A program made the translations under genes and the position numbers. DNA of 64,000 nt from Gemmatimonadota bacterium (GTDB lineage Bacteria; Gemmatimonadota; Gemmatimonadetes; Gemmatimonadales; GWC2-71-9). Below the pieces are notes generated by a model. The model worked only from the letters and a program-made list of their open reading frames with translations, was not told where the DNA came from and did not search any database. Of the stretch, positions 19,224-27,170 are shown piece by piece. Positions within the stretch are counted from its first letter, which is position 1; every line of letters starts with the position of its first letter. The stretch is taken from contig QHTT01000066.1 of NCBI GenBank assembly GCA_003220935.1, forward strand, positions 26,990 through 90,989. Direction: 5' to 3'.

Positions 19224-20261
19224 TCAGTGGATTAGGGCTCGCAGGACGAGGTACACCACGCCCGCGATGCCCGCCGCCGCGGGGATCGTGAGCAGCCACG
19301 CCCAGACGATCCGTCCCGCGACCCCCCAGCGCACCGCCGACAGCCGGTGCGCTGCGCCGACGCCCGATATCGCACCGGTGATGGTGTGTGTCGTGCTAAC
19401 CGGGATGCCGAAGTGCGATGCGACGAACAGCGTGATGGCGCCGCTCGTCTCGGCGCAGAAGCCGCCGAACGGCTGGAGCTTGGTGAGGCGCTGGCCCATT
19501 GTCTTAACGATGCGCCAGCCGCCCGACATGGTGCCGAGCCCCATCGCCGCGCCGCAAGCGACGACGACCCACGCCGGCACCGATGCTGCGTCCGTCAAAT
19601 GGAGTGCGCCGATCGGCGAGCCCGCGAACAACTGCTGCTCGGCGACCAACAAGCCGACGATGATGCCCATCGTCTTCTGCGCGTCGTTGGACCCGTGCCC
19701 CAGAGAATACGCGGCGGCCGACCCGAGCTGCAGCACACGAAACACGCGGTCCACCCGACGTGGCAGCGAGCGCCGCAGCATCCAAGACAGCGCGACGGTG
19801 AGCACCAGCGCGATCGTCAGGCCCATCACCGGCGCGATGACGATGAAGACAAGGGTGGAGATCCACTTGCCGGGGAACAACAGCGCGGTGAAGCCCGCCT
19901 TCGCCACGGCCGCCCCCCCGTAGCCGCCGATGATCGCGTGGGACGACGACGTCGGCAGCGCTAGCCACCACGTGATGACGTCCCACACGATCGCCCCGAC
20001 GAGTCCGGCGAGGATGACGTTGGCATCAACGGCTGCGAGGTCCACCAACCCCTTGCCCATAGTCTTCGCGACCGCCGTCCCGAACAGAAAGACAGCGAGG
20101 AAGTTGAACGCCGCTGCCCAGACCACGGCGGCTGAGGGCGACAGCACACGGGTTGAGACGACCGTGGCGATGGAGTTCGCCGCATCGTGGAATCCGTTGA
20201 TGAAATCGAAGGCGAGCGCGACCACGACGATCGCGAGCACGAACGACGCGTCGTGCGTCAT
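19224..20261 (-). CDS. PiT-family inorganic phosphate transporter
   Basis: A 345-residue membrane protein with the two PiT half-signatures: FDFINGFHDAANSIATVVST near the N-terminus and GHGSNDAQKTMGII in the second half, plus STTHTITGAISGVGA. PiT carriers take up metal-phosphate with protons. The real ATG is at 20261, making a TGATG overlap with the stop of the DUF47 gene upstream, so the two are translated in step. An apparent 31-residue N-terminal extension in the open frame is only the DUF47 coding DNA read in another frame. Confidence 0.93.
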   Translation of the reverse strand: MTHDASFVLAIVVVALAFDFINGFHDAANSIATVVSTRVLSPSAAVVWAAAFNFLAVFLFGTAVAKTMGKGLVDLAAVDANVILAGLVGAIVWDVITWWLALPTSSSHAIIGGYGGAAVAKAGFTALLFPGKWISTLVFIVIAPVMGLTIALVLTVALSWMLRRSLPRRVDRVFRVLQLGSAAAYSLGHGSNDAQKTMGIIVGLLVAEQQLFAGSPIGALHLTDAASVPAWVVVACGAAMGLGTMSGGWRIVKTMGQRLTKLQPFGGFCAETSGAITLFVASHFGIPVSTTHTITGAISGVGAAHRLSAVRWGVAGRIVWAWLLTIPAAAGIAGVVYLVLRALIH

Positions 20262-20875
20262 CAGGCGTGCTTGAGCGTGATGGACTCCAGCACGTTGGCG
20301 ACGTCCTCGCCCTGGTCGAGGGTCATTTCCAGGGTGTCGTAGATCTCCTTCCACTTGATGACTTCGAGGGCGTCGCGCTCCTTCTCGAACAGCTGGCCGA
20401 GCGACTCGTGGTAGATCGCGTCCCCTTCTTCCTCCAACTGCTTCGCCTCGATGCAGTAGCGCATTACGTCGTCGCCCTTCTTGAGGCGTCCGACCCCTTC
20501 GCCGAGCACCGTCACCATCCGCTCGATGACCTCGGTGAGCTGCTTCACCCCCTGCGGGGCCAGGCCGAGCCGAAAGATCTGCGAGCGCCGCGCCGTGCCG
20601 TCCATCGCGTCCATCACGTCGTCGAGATCCGAGGCGAGCTGATGGATGTCCTCCCGGTCGAGCGGCGTGATGAAGGTGCGGTCGAGCCGGTTCACGATCT
20701 CGTGGGTGACCTGATCGGCTTCGTGCTCGAGCCGCTTGAGCGCCTCGACATACGGCGTGCGCCGCTCCGGCGGCGCGGCGAACAGCTCGCGGAGGTGACG
20801 CGCCGCTTCTTTGTTGCGGTTGGCGACCTCGACGAACAAGGCGAAGAATTCCTCTTCCCGCGGCAATAAACGCAC
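20261..20875 (-). CDS. DUF47 (PhoU-like) partner of the phosphate transporter
   Basis: A 204-residue all-helical protein of the DUF47/PhoU-like family. Acidic clusters (DREDIHQLASDLDDVMDAMDG and its counterpart near the C-terminus) probably bind metal ions. It begins with GTG. DUF47 genes commonly sit in front of pit genes and are thought to gate or regulate the low-affinity transporter. The one-base overlap with the transporter start supports such a role here. Confidence 0.92.
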   Translation of the reverse strand: MRLLPREEEFFALFVEVANRNKEAARHLRELFAAPPERRTPYVEALKRLEHEADQVTHEIVNRLDRTFITPLDREDIHQLASDLDDVMDAMDGTARRSQIFRLGLAPQGVKQLTEVIERMVTVLGEGVGRLKKGDDVMRYCIEAKQLEEEGDAIYHESLGQLFEKERDALEVIKWKEIYDTLEMTLDQGEDVANVLESITLKHA

Positions 20876-20980
20876 GGCGATCCTCTGCGCTGAAGAGAGC
20901 GGCGCCGGAGAATATGGCGGCCTCCGGCGGGAGCCACTAGGTTAACCACGGCCCGCCAACCCACAAGGAGCGAGAGCCCG

Positions 20981-22408
20981 ATGGCGACCACGCAACAGCC
21001 GCGGACCGACTTCGTCAAGGCGATCTCCCGGCTCGATGCCACGGCCCTCGTGGTCGGCTCGATGATCGGCTCGGGCATCTTCATCGTCTCGGCCGACATC
21101 CTGCGCCAGGTGCACGCCCCGGGGGTCATGCTCCTGGTCTGGGCCCTCTCCGGGGTCGTAACCCTGATGGGCGCCCTCGCCTACGGCGAGCTCGCCGCCA
21201 TGTTCCCCCGGGCGGGCGGCCAGTACGTGTACCTGCGGGAGGGGATCTCCCCCCTGTTCGGCTACCTGTACGGCTGGACCCTGTTCTTGGTGATCCAGAC
21301 CGGGACCATCGCCGCCGTGGCGGTGGCGTTCGCCCGCTTCACAGCGGTCTTCTTTCCCGGCTTGTCGCCCGATGTCTTCCTCGGCACCACGGTCAACCTC
21401 GGCAGCGGCCCCATCCAGGTAGGGCTCTCCCCCCAGCGGATCCTCGCCATCCTCTCGGTGATCGTGTTGACGTGGATCAACGTGCGTGGCGTGAAGACCG
21501 CAGCAGTCATCCAGACTTCGCTCACGGTCATCAAGACGACGGCGCTCGCCGCGCTCATTCTGCTCGGCGTCACGATCGGTCGCAACGCCGCGGCGATCGA
21601 CGCAAACTTCGGGCCCGCGTTCTGGCCGGCCGGCGGGCTCGCGGCGGGACTGTGGCCCGTGATCGGTGCAGCGATGGTGGGATCGCTGTTTTCCATGGAC
21701 GCTTGGAACAACGTCGGCTTCGCCGGCTCGGAGCTGAAGGACGCGAAGCGCGACCTGCCGATCGCCATGGCGGCCGGCACGCTGATCGTGACCGTGCTGT
21801 ACCTGCTCGCGAACGTCAGCTACCTGAACGTGCTGCCGGCGGAGGCGATCGCCCACGCCCCGCAGGACCGAGTCGGTACGGCCGCCCTGCAAGCGATGTT
21901 CGGCAACGCGGGATTGTACCTGATGGCCGGCGCGATCATGATCTCGACGTTCGGCTGCAACAACGGGCTGATCCTGTCCGGCGCCCGGGTCTACTACGCG
22001 ATGGCGCAGGACAACCTGTTCTTCCGCTCCATCGGCGTGCTCCACCCCGGGCACAAGACGCCCGCCGTCGCGCTCGTCGTCCAGGCGGTGTGGACCAGCC
22101 TGCTGTGCCTCTCGGGCACCTACAGCGAGCTGCTGAACTACGTCATCTTCGCGGCCCTGCTGTTCTACATGTTGACCGCCGTCGGCTTGTTCTTCCTGCG
22201 GGCCCGGCGTCCCGACGCGGAGCGCCCAGTGCGAGCCGTCGGCTATCCCTGGCTGCCGGCCCTCTACGTCCTTGGCACGGGCGTGTTGTGCGTGAACCTG
22301 CTGTTCCAGCAAACCCGCTACGCGGGCCTGGGATTGATCATCGTGGCGCTGGGCGTGCCGGTGTATTTCGCGTGGCGGCGGCTCGTGGGAAGCGCGCCCG
22401 CGCTGTAG
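20981..22408 (+). CDS. APC-superfamily amino-acid permease
   Basis: A 475-residue transporter with 12 likely membrane segments. It opens with VVGSMIGSGIFIVSADILRQ, the GxG(I/V)F-type substrate-backbone motif of helix 1, and includes FSMDAWNNVGFAGSELKDA in helix 6. It resembles the LAT-like exchangers such as SteT/YfnA. The ATG follows AAGGAGCGAGAG. It diverges from the DUF47/PiT operon over a gap of about 105 bp that must hold both promoters. Specificity unknown. Confidence 0.88.
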   Translation: MATTQQPRTDFVKAISRLDATALVVGSMIGSGIFIVSADILRQVHAPGVMLLVWALSGVVTLMGALAYGELAAMFPRAGGQYVYLREGISPLFGYLYGWTLFLVIQTGTIAAVAVAFARFTAVFFPGLSPDVFLGTTVNLGSGPIQVGLSPQRILAILSVIVLTWINVRGVKTAAVIQTSLTVIKTTALAALILLGVTIGRNAAAIDANFGPAFWPAGGLAAGLWPVIGAAMVGSLFSMDAWNNVGFAGSELKDAKRDLPIAMAAGTLIVTVLYLLANVSYLNVLPAEAIAHAPQDRVGTAALQAMFGNAGLYLMAGAIMISTFGCNNGLILSGARVYYAMAQDNLFFRSIGVLHPGHKTPAVALVVQAVWTSLLCLSGTYSELLNYVIFAALLFYMLTAVGLFFLRARRPDAERPVRAVGYPWLPALYVLGTGVLCVNLLFQQTRYAGLGLIIVALGVPVYFAWRRLVGSAPAL

Positions 22409-22418
22409 GACCGCGCCG

Positions 22419-23255
22419 TCACCCTCGCGGCGTGAAGCGGGCGTACTCGCCCAGCAGGGTGATCACCGCGCCCTGCGTCGCCAGCGCCGCGAGCGCGGAG
22501 CGCATCGCGGGCTCGGCGGCCCGCCCTTCCACGTCCAGATAGAAGAGGTACTCCCACGGCGTCGAGCGGTCGGGACGGCTCTCGAGCTTCGTGAGGTTGA
22601 GCCCGGCGTCGGCGAACGGGGCGAGCGCGCGCGCCAGCGTCCCGGGACGGTGCGGCAGCTTGAGGCGGAGCGTGGTCTTAGCCGGGACGTCCGCGGGCGG
22701 TGGCGTCGCGTCGCGCGCCACCAGCAGAAACCGGGTCTGGTTGTGCGGCTCGTCCTCGATCCGTTCCGCGAGCACCTCCAGACCGTAGCGGCGCGCCGCG
22801 AGCACTCCCGCCACGGCGCCGAGCGACGTGTCCTTGCGCCGGGCGACCTCCGCCGCCGCGCCCGCGGTATCGTAGAACGCGACGACCTCGACCCCTGACA
22901 GCTCGCGCAGAAACCGCTCGCATTGCGCCAGCGCCACCGGGTGCGAGAGCACCCGGCGCAACGCTGCGCGCTGCGCCCCGGGCACGCCCAGCAAACAGTG
23001 ATGCACCGCGCTCACGACCTCGCCCACGATCGCGAGCGCCGACTCGGCAATCAGGTCGAAGTTGGTCGCGATCGAGCCCACCAGGGAGTTCTCGATCGGC
23101 AACAGCCCGAGCTCGGCACGGTGCTCGAGCACGGCCTGCGCGACATCGCGGAACTCGCGGTACGGCTGCGACTGGGCATCCGGGGCCAGCAGAAACAGCG
23201 CCTCTTCACTGTAGGCGCCCGGCTCGCCTTGAAAGGCTATCCTCTTGATCGTCAT
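22419..23255 (-). CDS. pheA: Prephenate dehydratase
   Basis: A 278-residue monofunctional prephenate dehydratase, making phenylpyruvate for phenylalanine. The catalytic part (about residues 1-185) has FQGEPGAYSEEA, LPIENSLVGSI, SHPVALAQCERFL and the diagnostic NQTRFLLVA (the Thr-Arg-Phe motif). A C-terminal ACT domain (about 193-275) holds GTLARALAPFADAGLNLT and KLESRP, the GALA and ESRP motifs that bind phenylalanine and give feedback inhibition. No fused chorismate mutase is present. It converges with the permease gene. Confidence 0.95.
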   Translation of the reverse strand: MTIKRIAFQGEPGAYSEEALFLLAPDAQSQPYREFRDVAQAVLEHRAELGLLPIENSLVGSIATNFDLIAESALAIVGEVVSAVHHCLLGVPGAQRAALRRVLSHPVALAQCERFLRELSGVEVVAFYDTAGAAAEVARRKDTSLGAVAGVLAARRYGLEVLAERIEDEPHNQTRFLLVARDATPPPADVPAKTTLRLKLPHRPGTLARALAPFADAGLNLTKLESRPDRSTPWEYLFYLDVEGRAAEPAMRSALAALATQGAVITLLGEYARFTPRG

Positions 23256-23353
23256 CTGTTTACGCTAATGCGCCACCGCCCTTGCCGATAGGTTGCTTCG
23301 GAATAAATTCGGTGATAGCGTACCGAACGAAAACCGAACGCCAGAGGATGCGC

Positions 23354-23509
23354 ATGCAGGCGCCTCTCGAGTTGCCCAGTCCCATACCCACTGCTCCCAT
23401 CTCCCAGCCACCGTCCCAATCCTCGCCCTGCCCGGACTGCGGCGCCGGGCTCGTGCGGCAATCGGGCTGCCTCGTGTGCGTACAGTGCGGCTGGGCGCGA
23501 TGCGGGTGA
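23354..23509 (+). CDS. Small zinc-ribbon protein
   Basis: A 51-residue protein starting at the ATG at 23354, 6 bases after AGAGG. Its C-terminal half has two CxxC knuckles, CPDCGAGLVRQSGC and CVQCGWARCG. This pattern closely resembles the C-terminal zinc ribbon of B12-dependent ribonucleotide reductases and free-standing zinc ribbons. The N-terminal 25 residues are Pro/Ser-rich and probably disordered. It sits 43 bases ahead of the radical SAM gene. Function unknown. Confidence 0.55.
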   Translation: MQAPLELPSPIPTAPISQPPSQSSPCPDCGAGLVRQSGCLVCVQCGWARCG

Positions 23510-23514
23510 GGCGT

Positions 23515-23628
23515 CGGACGGTTGGACGGTCGGACAGTCGGACGGTGAGAGCATGATCACGCACTCCGCGACCCCGGACCAGCTGCAACTCTTACCGTCC
23601 GACAGTCCGACCGTCCGACTGTCCGTCC
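23515..23628. repeat. Inverted pair of 8-bp-unit arrays around a start codon
   Basis: The left arm (23515-23549) is four units of the type GGACGGTC / GGACAGTC. The right arm (23594-23628) is the reverse complement type, GTCCGACA / GTCCGACC / GTCCGACT. About 45 bases between them hold the radical SAM start codon (23553) and the first 13 codons. The arms can pair with one another in DNA or RNA, which would enclose the start. Confidence 0.8.
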
Positions 23629-24629
23629 TCGATGAGCGCCTCCGCGGCACGAAGTTCGTGTCGCTCACGCCGAAATCGATCCTCAACTCTCCGCAGCAGA
23701 CCGGCGTGGATTTTTGGTCTCTGAACCCGTACGTGGGCTGCGAGTTCGGGTGCAGCTATTGCTACGCCCGCTACGCCCATCGCTATGTCGTCGAGCGCGC
23801 GCACGACGCAGGGAAGCTCTCCGACGGCGAGTTTCAGGATTTCCGGGGACCGCACGGCTGGGAGGCGTTCGAGCGCAGGATCTTCGTCAAGGACCAACTC
23901 CTCGGCGCCCTGGAAGCCGATCTGCGCCGCTATTATCGGTCCATCGGTGCGTCGGTCCGCGAGTCCGTCCCGATTGTGATCGGCACCGCGACCGACCCCT
24001 ACCAGCCGGCCGAGCGCCGGTTCCGGCTCACGCGGCACATCCTGGAGCGGCTGGCACGCTGCGAGGGGCTGAACATCGGCGTCATCACGAAGAGCCCGCT
24101 CGTGGCTCGCGACGTGGACGTGCTGCGCCGGCTCCAGGACCGCAACGACCTCGAGGTGTACGTGTCATTGATCTCGGTCGACGCCGCACTGATCCGCAAG
24201 ATCGAGACTCGCTCCCCCTTGCCCGCGGTCCGGCTGCGCGCGCTCAGGCGGCTCACCGATGCAGGGGTCAACGCCGGGCTCATCGTGGCGCCGGTGCTCC
24301 CGGGCATCACCGACGACGTTCCCCACCTGGAAGCGCTGTTCGGGGCGGCGCGCGAAGCGGGTGCTCGCTTCGTGCACGCGGGACCGCTGCGCCTCTACGC
24401 CGCGGTGCGGCACCGCTTCCTCCCGCTATTGGGAGAGCATTTCCCCGAGTTGCAGGAGCGCTATCGGCGCGCCTATGCGCGGACGAGCGGCGCGCCGCGG
24501 GACTACGCCGCGGCGCTCGCCCGGCGCGTCAAGCGGCTGCAGCGAAAGTACGGCTTCCGGATGAACGACGGCATGCAGGATCGCTACACGCGGCGGCTCG
24601 CGCCGCCGCAGGGAGACCTCGGGTTATGA
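23553..24629 (+). CDS. Radical SAM protein (SPL-like)
   Basis: A 358-residue radical SAM enzyme. The 4Fe-4S cluster motif is CEFGCSYCYARYAHRY (Cys 63, 67 and 70, the CX3CX2C pattern). The segment VIGTATDPYQPAER is typical of the group annotated as Rv2578c or spore-photoproduct-lyase-like. The C-terminus is basic (RRVKRLQRKYGFR), which could help nucleic-acid binding. Residues 14-25 (LPSDSPTVRLSVLD) come from an inserted 8-bp repeat array and are unlikely to be functional. The enzyme's substrate is not known; DNA repair or RNA/protein modification are possible. Confidence 0.85.
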   Translation: MITHSATPDQLQLLPSDSPTVRLSVLDERLRGTKFVSLTPKSILNSPQQTGVDFWSLNPYVGCEFGCSYCYARYAHRYVVERAHDAGKLSDGEFQDFRGPHGWEAFERRIFVKDQLLGALEADLRRYYRSIGASVRESVPIVIGTATDPYQPAERRFRLTRHILERLARCEGLNIGVITKSPLVARDVDVLRRLQDRNDLEVYVSLISVDAALIRKIETRSPLPAVRLRALRRLTDAGVNAGLIVAPVLPGITDDVPHLEALFGAAREAGARFVHAGPLRLYAAVRHRFLPLLGEHFPELQERYRRAYARTSGAPRDYAAALARRVKRLQRKYGFRMNDGMQDRYTRRLAPPQGDLGL

Positions 24630-24776
24630 CGGCCGGCTCCCGCGGTGATCGCCCACCGCGACGATCTCCGCCCAGAGCGCACTCAGATCGAGCGGCTTCG
24701 AGAGGAAGCGCTCCGTTTGCACCGGGCCGTCGAACGAGTTTTCCTCGACGAGCAGGATCGAAAGTGGCTGAGGCAT
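24624..24776 (-). pseudogene. Response-regulator remnant, receiver domain with middle deleted
   Basis: A 50-residue reading frame whose first half (PLSILLVEENSFDG) looks like the opening strand and acidic pocket of a CheY-type receiver domain. Its second half (ERFLSKPLDLSALWAEIV) looks like the end of such a domain, including the conserved Lys-Pro. The roughly 70 residues in between, with the phosphorylated Asp, are missing. The reading frame stays open, so it might still be made, but it cannot work as a receiver. An 18-bp tandem repeat (24803-24820) lies just upstream. Confidence 0.45.
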
Positions 24777-24802
24777 GTCGCTCCGCCGCACCGGAAGCCA
24801 GG

Positions 24803-24820
24803 AAACTGCACAAACTGCAC
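24803..24820. promoter_or_regulatory. Candidate operator: 9-bp direct repeat, site 1
   Basis: Two perfect tandem copies of AAACTGCAC, 27 bases upstream of the receiver remnant's ATG. The same repeat (one mismatch at the edge) is found at 25625-25642, at a similar distance upstream of the truncated HTH-family gene. Recurrence at matching positions suggests a binding site for a dimeric regulator. Confidence 0.4.
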
Positions 24821-24873
24821 ACCCGATATACCGGGCCCACGCGGGGGCCCGCAAGGCCCCGAGGCCGAGAGCT

Positions 24874-25296
24874 TCAGGCGACGCCGCTCGCTCCTGTGCT
24901 GGCCCGGGGCTCGTAGTGCCTGACCAGCTCCCGTACCCAGCGGGGCGGCGCGAGCCGGCGCACCTCGTACGACTCGACGAGCAACGCGGCGAGGTGGCGT
25001 CCCATTTGCTCCGTCTGCTGGGGGGAGAGGTCTCCCGACACTTCGTTCAACAGGCGGATGAACTGGCCGACGTTGGGAGGCCGGGTGACCCGTCCCTTGC
25101 TGGAGAGCCAGCGCTCGAGCTTGGTGCGCGTGGCGCTGCGGGGAGTCGCGCCATGCAGGAAGTCGCGCACCCCGTTCGGGCTCATGGAGATCTCCTTGGC
25201 GACGCGTCGCAAGGAGACCTGGCCCGCTTCCCGGGCCACCGCGTCGCGCAACAGCGCGATCGGCAACGTGGGAACCGTGTGGCGGCCGGCGGTCAT
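24874..25296 (-). CDS. Small HTH DNA-binding protein, family copy A
   Basis: A 140-residue protein with an N-terminal helix-turn-helix (VSLRRVAKEISMSPNGVRDF) followed by RSATRTKLERWLSSKGR. The C-terminal half ends in LVESYEVRRLAPPRWVRELV. It is closely related to the 139-residue protein at 25706-26125 and shares its tail with the short gene between them. The Cro/CI-like HTH suggests a regulator, but no effector domain is seen. Target unknown; the 9-bp direct repeats nearby are candidates. Confidence 0.65.
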   Translation of the reverse strand: MTAGRHTVPTLPIALLRDAVAREAGQVSLRRVAKEISMSPNGVRDFLHGATPRSATRTKLERWLSSKGRVTRPPNVGQFIRLLNEVSGDLSPQQTEQMGRHLAALLVESYEVRRLAPPRWVRELVRHYEPRASTGASGVA

Positions 25297-25323
25297 GCGC
25301 CGCCCCGAGGCCGGCCTCCCACG

Positions 25324-25587
25324 TTACGACTTCCGCTTCGCCGGAGCGTAATGCGCGACGAGTTCCCTGACCCAGCGCGGCATTGGCTGCGGCCGCTCTC
25401 CATACGCGTCTACCAACAAGCGCGCGATGCCCCGGCCGATCAGCACGCCGTCGTGCGAGCCGAGGCTGTCACTCAACGCCTCAACGAGGCGCACGATTTC
25501 CATAACCTTCGGATGCGAGGCGTGCTTGGTCGCCAGTGGGCGTGAGGCGCTCGTCCGACTGGTGGCGTGCGTCCCGGTGCGCTTCAC
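25324..25587 (-). CDS. Truncated HTH-family protein, copy B (HTH lost)
   Basis: An 87-residue reading frame starting with GTG. Its C-terminal half (ARLLVDAYGERPQPMPRWVR, then ELVAHYAP) matches the tails of copies A and C, while the N-terminal HTH is missing and replaced by about 28 Ser/Thr/His-rich residues. It could be a shortened partner that forms mixed dimers or simply decay of a third copy. Its real start may be the internal Met in KVMEIVRLVEAL. Confidence 0.5.
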   Translation of the reverse strand: MKRTGTHATSRTSASRPLATKHASHPKVMEIVRLVEALSDSLGSHDGVLIGRGIARLLVDAYGERPQPMPRWVRELVAHYAPAKRKS

Positions 25588-25624
25588 CCGGCTCCTGCCA
25601 TGTGGCTACCGCGTAAGGGCGAGA

Positions 25625-25642
25625 CAACTGCACAAACTGCAC
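25625..25642. promoter_or_regulatory. Candidate operator: 9-bp direct repeat, site 2
   Basis: CAACTGCAC followed by AAACTGCAC, the same motif as at 24803-24820, 37 bases upstream of the GTG of copy B. A weaker relative (GTGCACTTTGTGCGGTTTT) lies in front of copy C at about 26142-26160, in the opposite orientation. Confidence 0.4.
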
Positions 25643-25705
25643 GATCCACCAACTACTAGGTAGCACCGTGGCGACATGATGGCAAGCCCCGCTCAGAGGC
25701 CCGCG

Positions 25706-26125
25706 TCAGGCGACTTCGCTGGCGGCTTTGCCCCGCGGACGGAAATGGCGCAGCAGTGCCTGTACCCAGTGGGGCGGCTCGAGCCGGCGCGTTTCGTACG
25801 CCTCGGCGAGCAGCTCGGCGATGTCGCGCCCCAGCTGCGCGGTCTGCTTGGGAGAGAGGTCCCCCGAAAGCTCGTTCAGCAGGCGGACCAGCTGACCGAC
25901 ACTCGGGGGTCGGGAGACGCGCCCCTGGCCGGCGAGCCAGCGCTCGAGCTTCAAGCGCGTAGCGCTGCGGGGCGCGGCGCCATTGAGGAAGTTGCGCAGC
26001 CCGTTCGGGCTGATGGAGATGGCCTCGGCCGCGCCTCGCAACGACATCCGCGCCGTCTCGCGCGCGACCGCGTCACGCAGCAGCGGCACGGGCAGCGTGG
26101 GCACGCTGCGACGACTAGCGCTCAA
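25706..26125 (-). CDS. Small HTH DNA-binding protein, family copy C
   Basis: A 139-residue paralog of copy A over its whole length: SVPTLPVPLLRDAVARE at the start, HTH ARMSLRGAAEAISISPNGLR, RSATRLKLERWLAGQGR, and LAEAYETRRLEPPHWVQALL at the end. It starts with TTG. Tandem A-B-C copies on one strand point to local duplication. A regulator is likely from the HTH. Function otherwise unknown. Confidence 0.65.
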   Translation of the reverse strand: MSASRRSVPTLPVPLLRDAVARETARMSLRGAAEAISISPNGLRNFLNGAAPRSATRLKLERWLAGQGRVSRPPSVGQLVRLLNELSGDLSPKQTAQLGRDIAELLAEAYETRRLEPPHWVQALLRHFRPRGKAASEVA

Positions 26126-26207
26126 GCGACGCCCCCCTGGCGTGCACTTTGTGCGGTTTTCCGCAGATTACACCACGATACCTAGCATCAGTCGGGACAG
26201 GCCGCAA

Positions 26208-27170
26208 CTAGGCCTGCGCGCTCCCCCCCCCGCACATCTCGGCCAGCGCGCGGATCGTCCCAGGCGCGTTCCCTTCGGCGCGGTTGTTCACGTGGATCAC
26301 GGCCTCGATGCCGCGGCGCCGGGCTTCGCCGGTGAGGCACAACAGGTCACGGCGCAGCTCGGGCAGCACCTCGCGCACGCGATCGTAGGGCTCGAACGCC
26401 CGGACCGCTTCGGCGTATTTGCGCCCCGGCTTCATCAGGGCGCGGGCGACGGTGAACCCCGCCGCGAGGGTCCAGGGGAGATGGAGCTGCGTGCCGATCG
26501 GCGGCATCTCGGTCCAGGAATTGAACACGTGCGCCACGCCGTGCCGCGCGAGCACCGCGCCGTGCCGGTCGGTCAGGAGCTCGGCGTTCCGCAGCTCGAC
26601 CGCGTACCGGAATTCCTTCGGCAGCTGCGCGAAGAAACGATCGAGCCGCTCGGCCCACTCCACGTCGCCCAGCAGGTCCGCGCCCCGCATCGCCTGGAAC
26701 TGGAAAACGAAGCAGAGCGACTGCCGGCGGAACACCCGCTGGTAGCGCGCCAGCACGCTGTCGAGAAACAAGCGCGCATTGAGGAAATCGGGATTGAGCT
26801 GCCCAGCCAGGTCGCCCCAGCGCCGGTCTCGGATGAAGCGGCGCGCCGTGATCCGGTCCCACACCTTGACGACGCAGGAATAGCCGTCCGGCAGCGCGCG
26901 AGCGTACGCGTCGAGAATGCGCTCCGAGGGGGACTCGTAGAAAGCGCTGTTGATGCCGACGGTGCGGAACAGCGGATATCGCACATACTCCTCGAGCCGC
27001 GCCGCCGGCTGGGCTCCCCGATAGCTCCGCTGGTACACCTCGCCGGCCCAGCCGTCCTCCGTCCAGCTCGCCGTCCCGAACTTGATGCCCGGCGGCAGCG
27101 CCGCCGCGAGCGCGACGAGCTCCGGGCGCGGCGGCGGCAGGGGCAGTGGGTGCGAGACGGGGCCGGTCAC
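26208..27170 (-). CDS. DUF72 protein (second of tandem pair)
   Basis: A 320-residue protein of the DUF72 family, a TIM-barrel-like fold. Its motifs are IKFGTASWTEDGW, GINSAFYESPSE, FVFQFQAMRG, YAVELRNAELL and VIHVNNRAEGNAP. It starts with GTG, overlapping the stop of the upstream paralog by 4 bases (GTGA), so the two are translationally coupled. The role of DUF72 proteins is not established. Confidence 0.82.
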   Translation of the reverse strand: MTGPVSHPLPLPPPRPELVALAAALPPGIKFGTASWTEDGWAGEVYQRSYRGAQPAARLEEYVRYPLFRTVGINSAFYESPSERILDAYARALPDGYSCVVKVWDRITARRFIRDRRWGDLAGQLNPDFLNARLFLDSVLARYQRVFRRQSLCFVFQFQAMRGADLLGDVEWAERLDRFFAQLPKEFRYAVELRNAELLTDRHGAVLARHGVAHVFNSWTEMPPIGTQLHLPWTLAAGFTVARALMKPGRKYAEAVRAFEPYDRVREVLPELRRDLLCLTGEARRRGIEAVIHVNNRAEGNAPGTIRALAEMCGGGSAQA

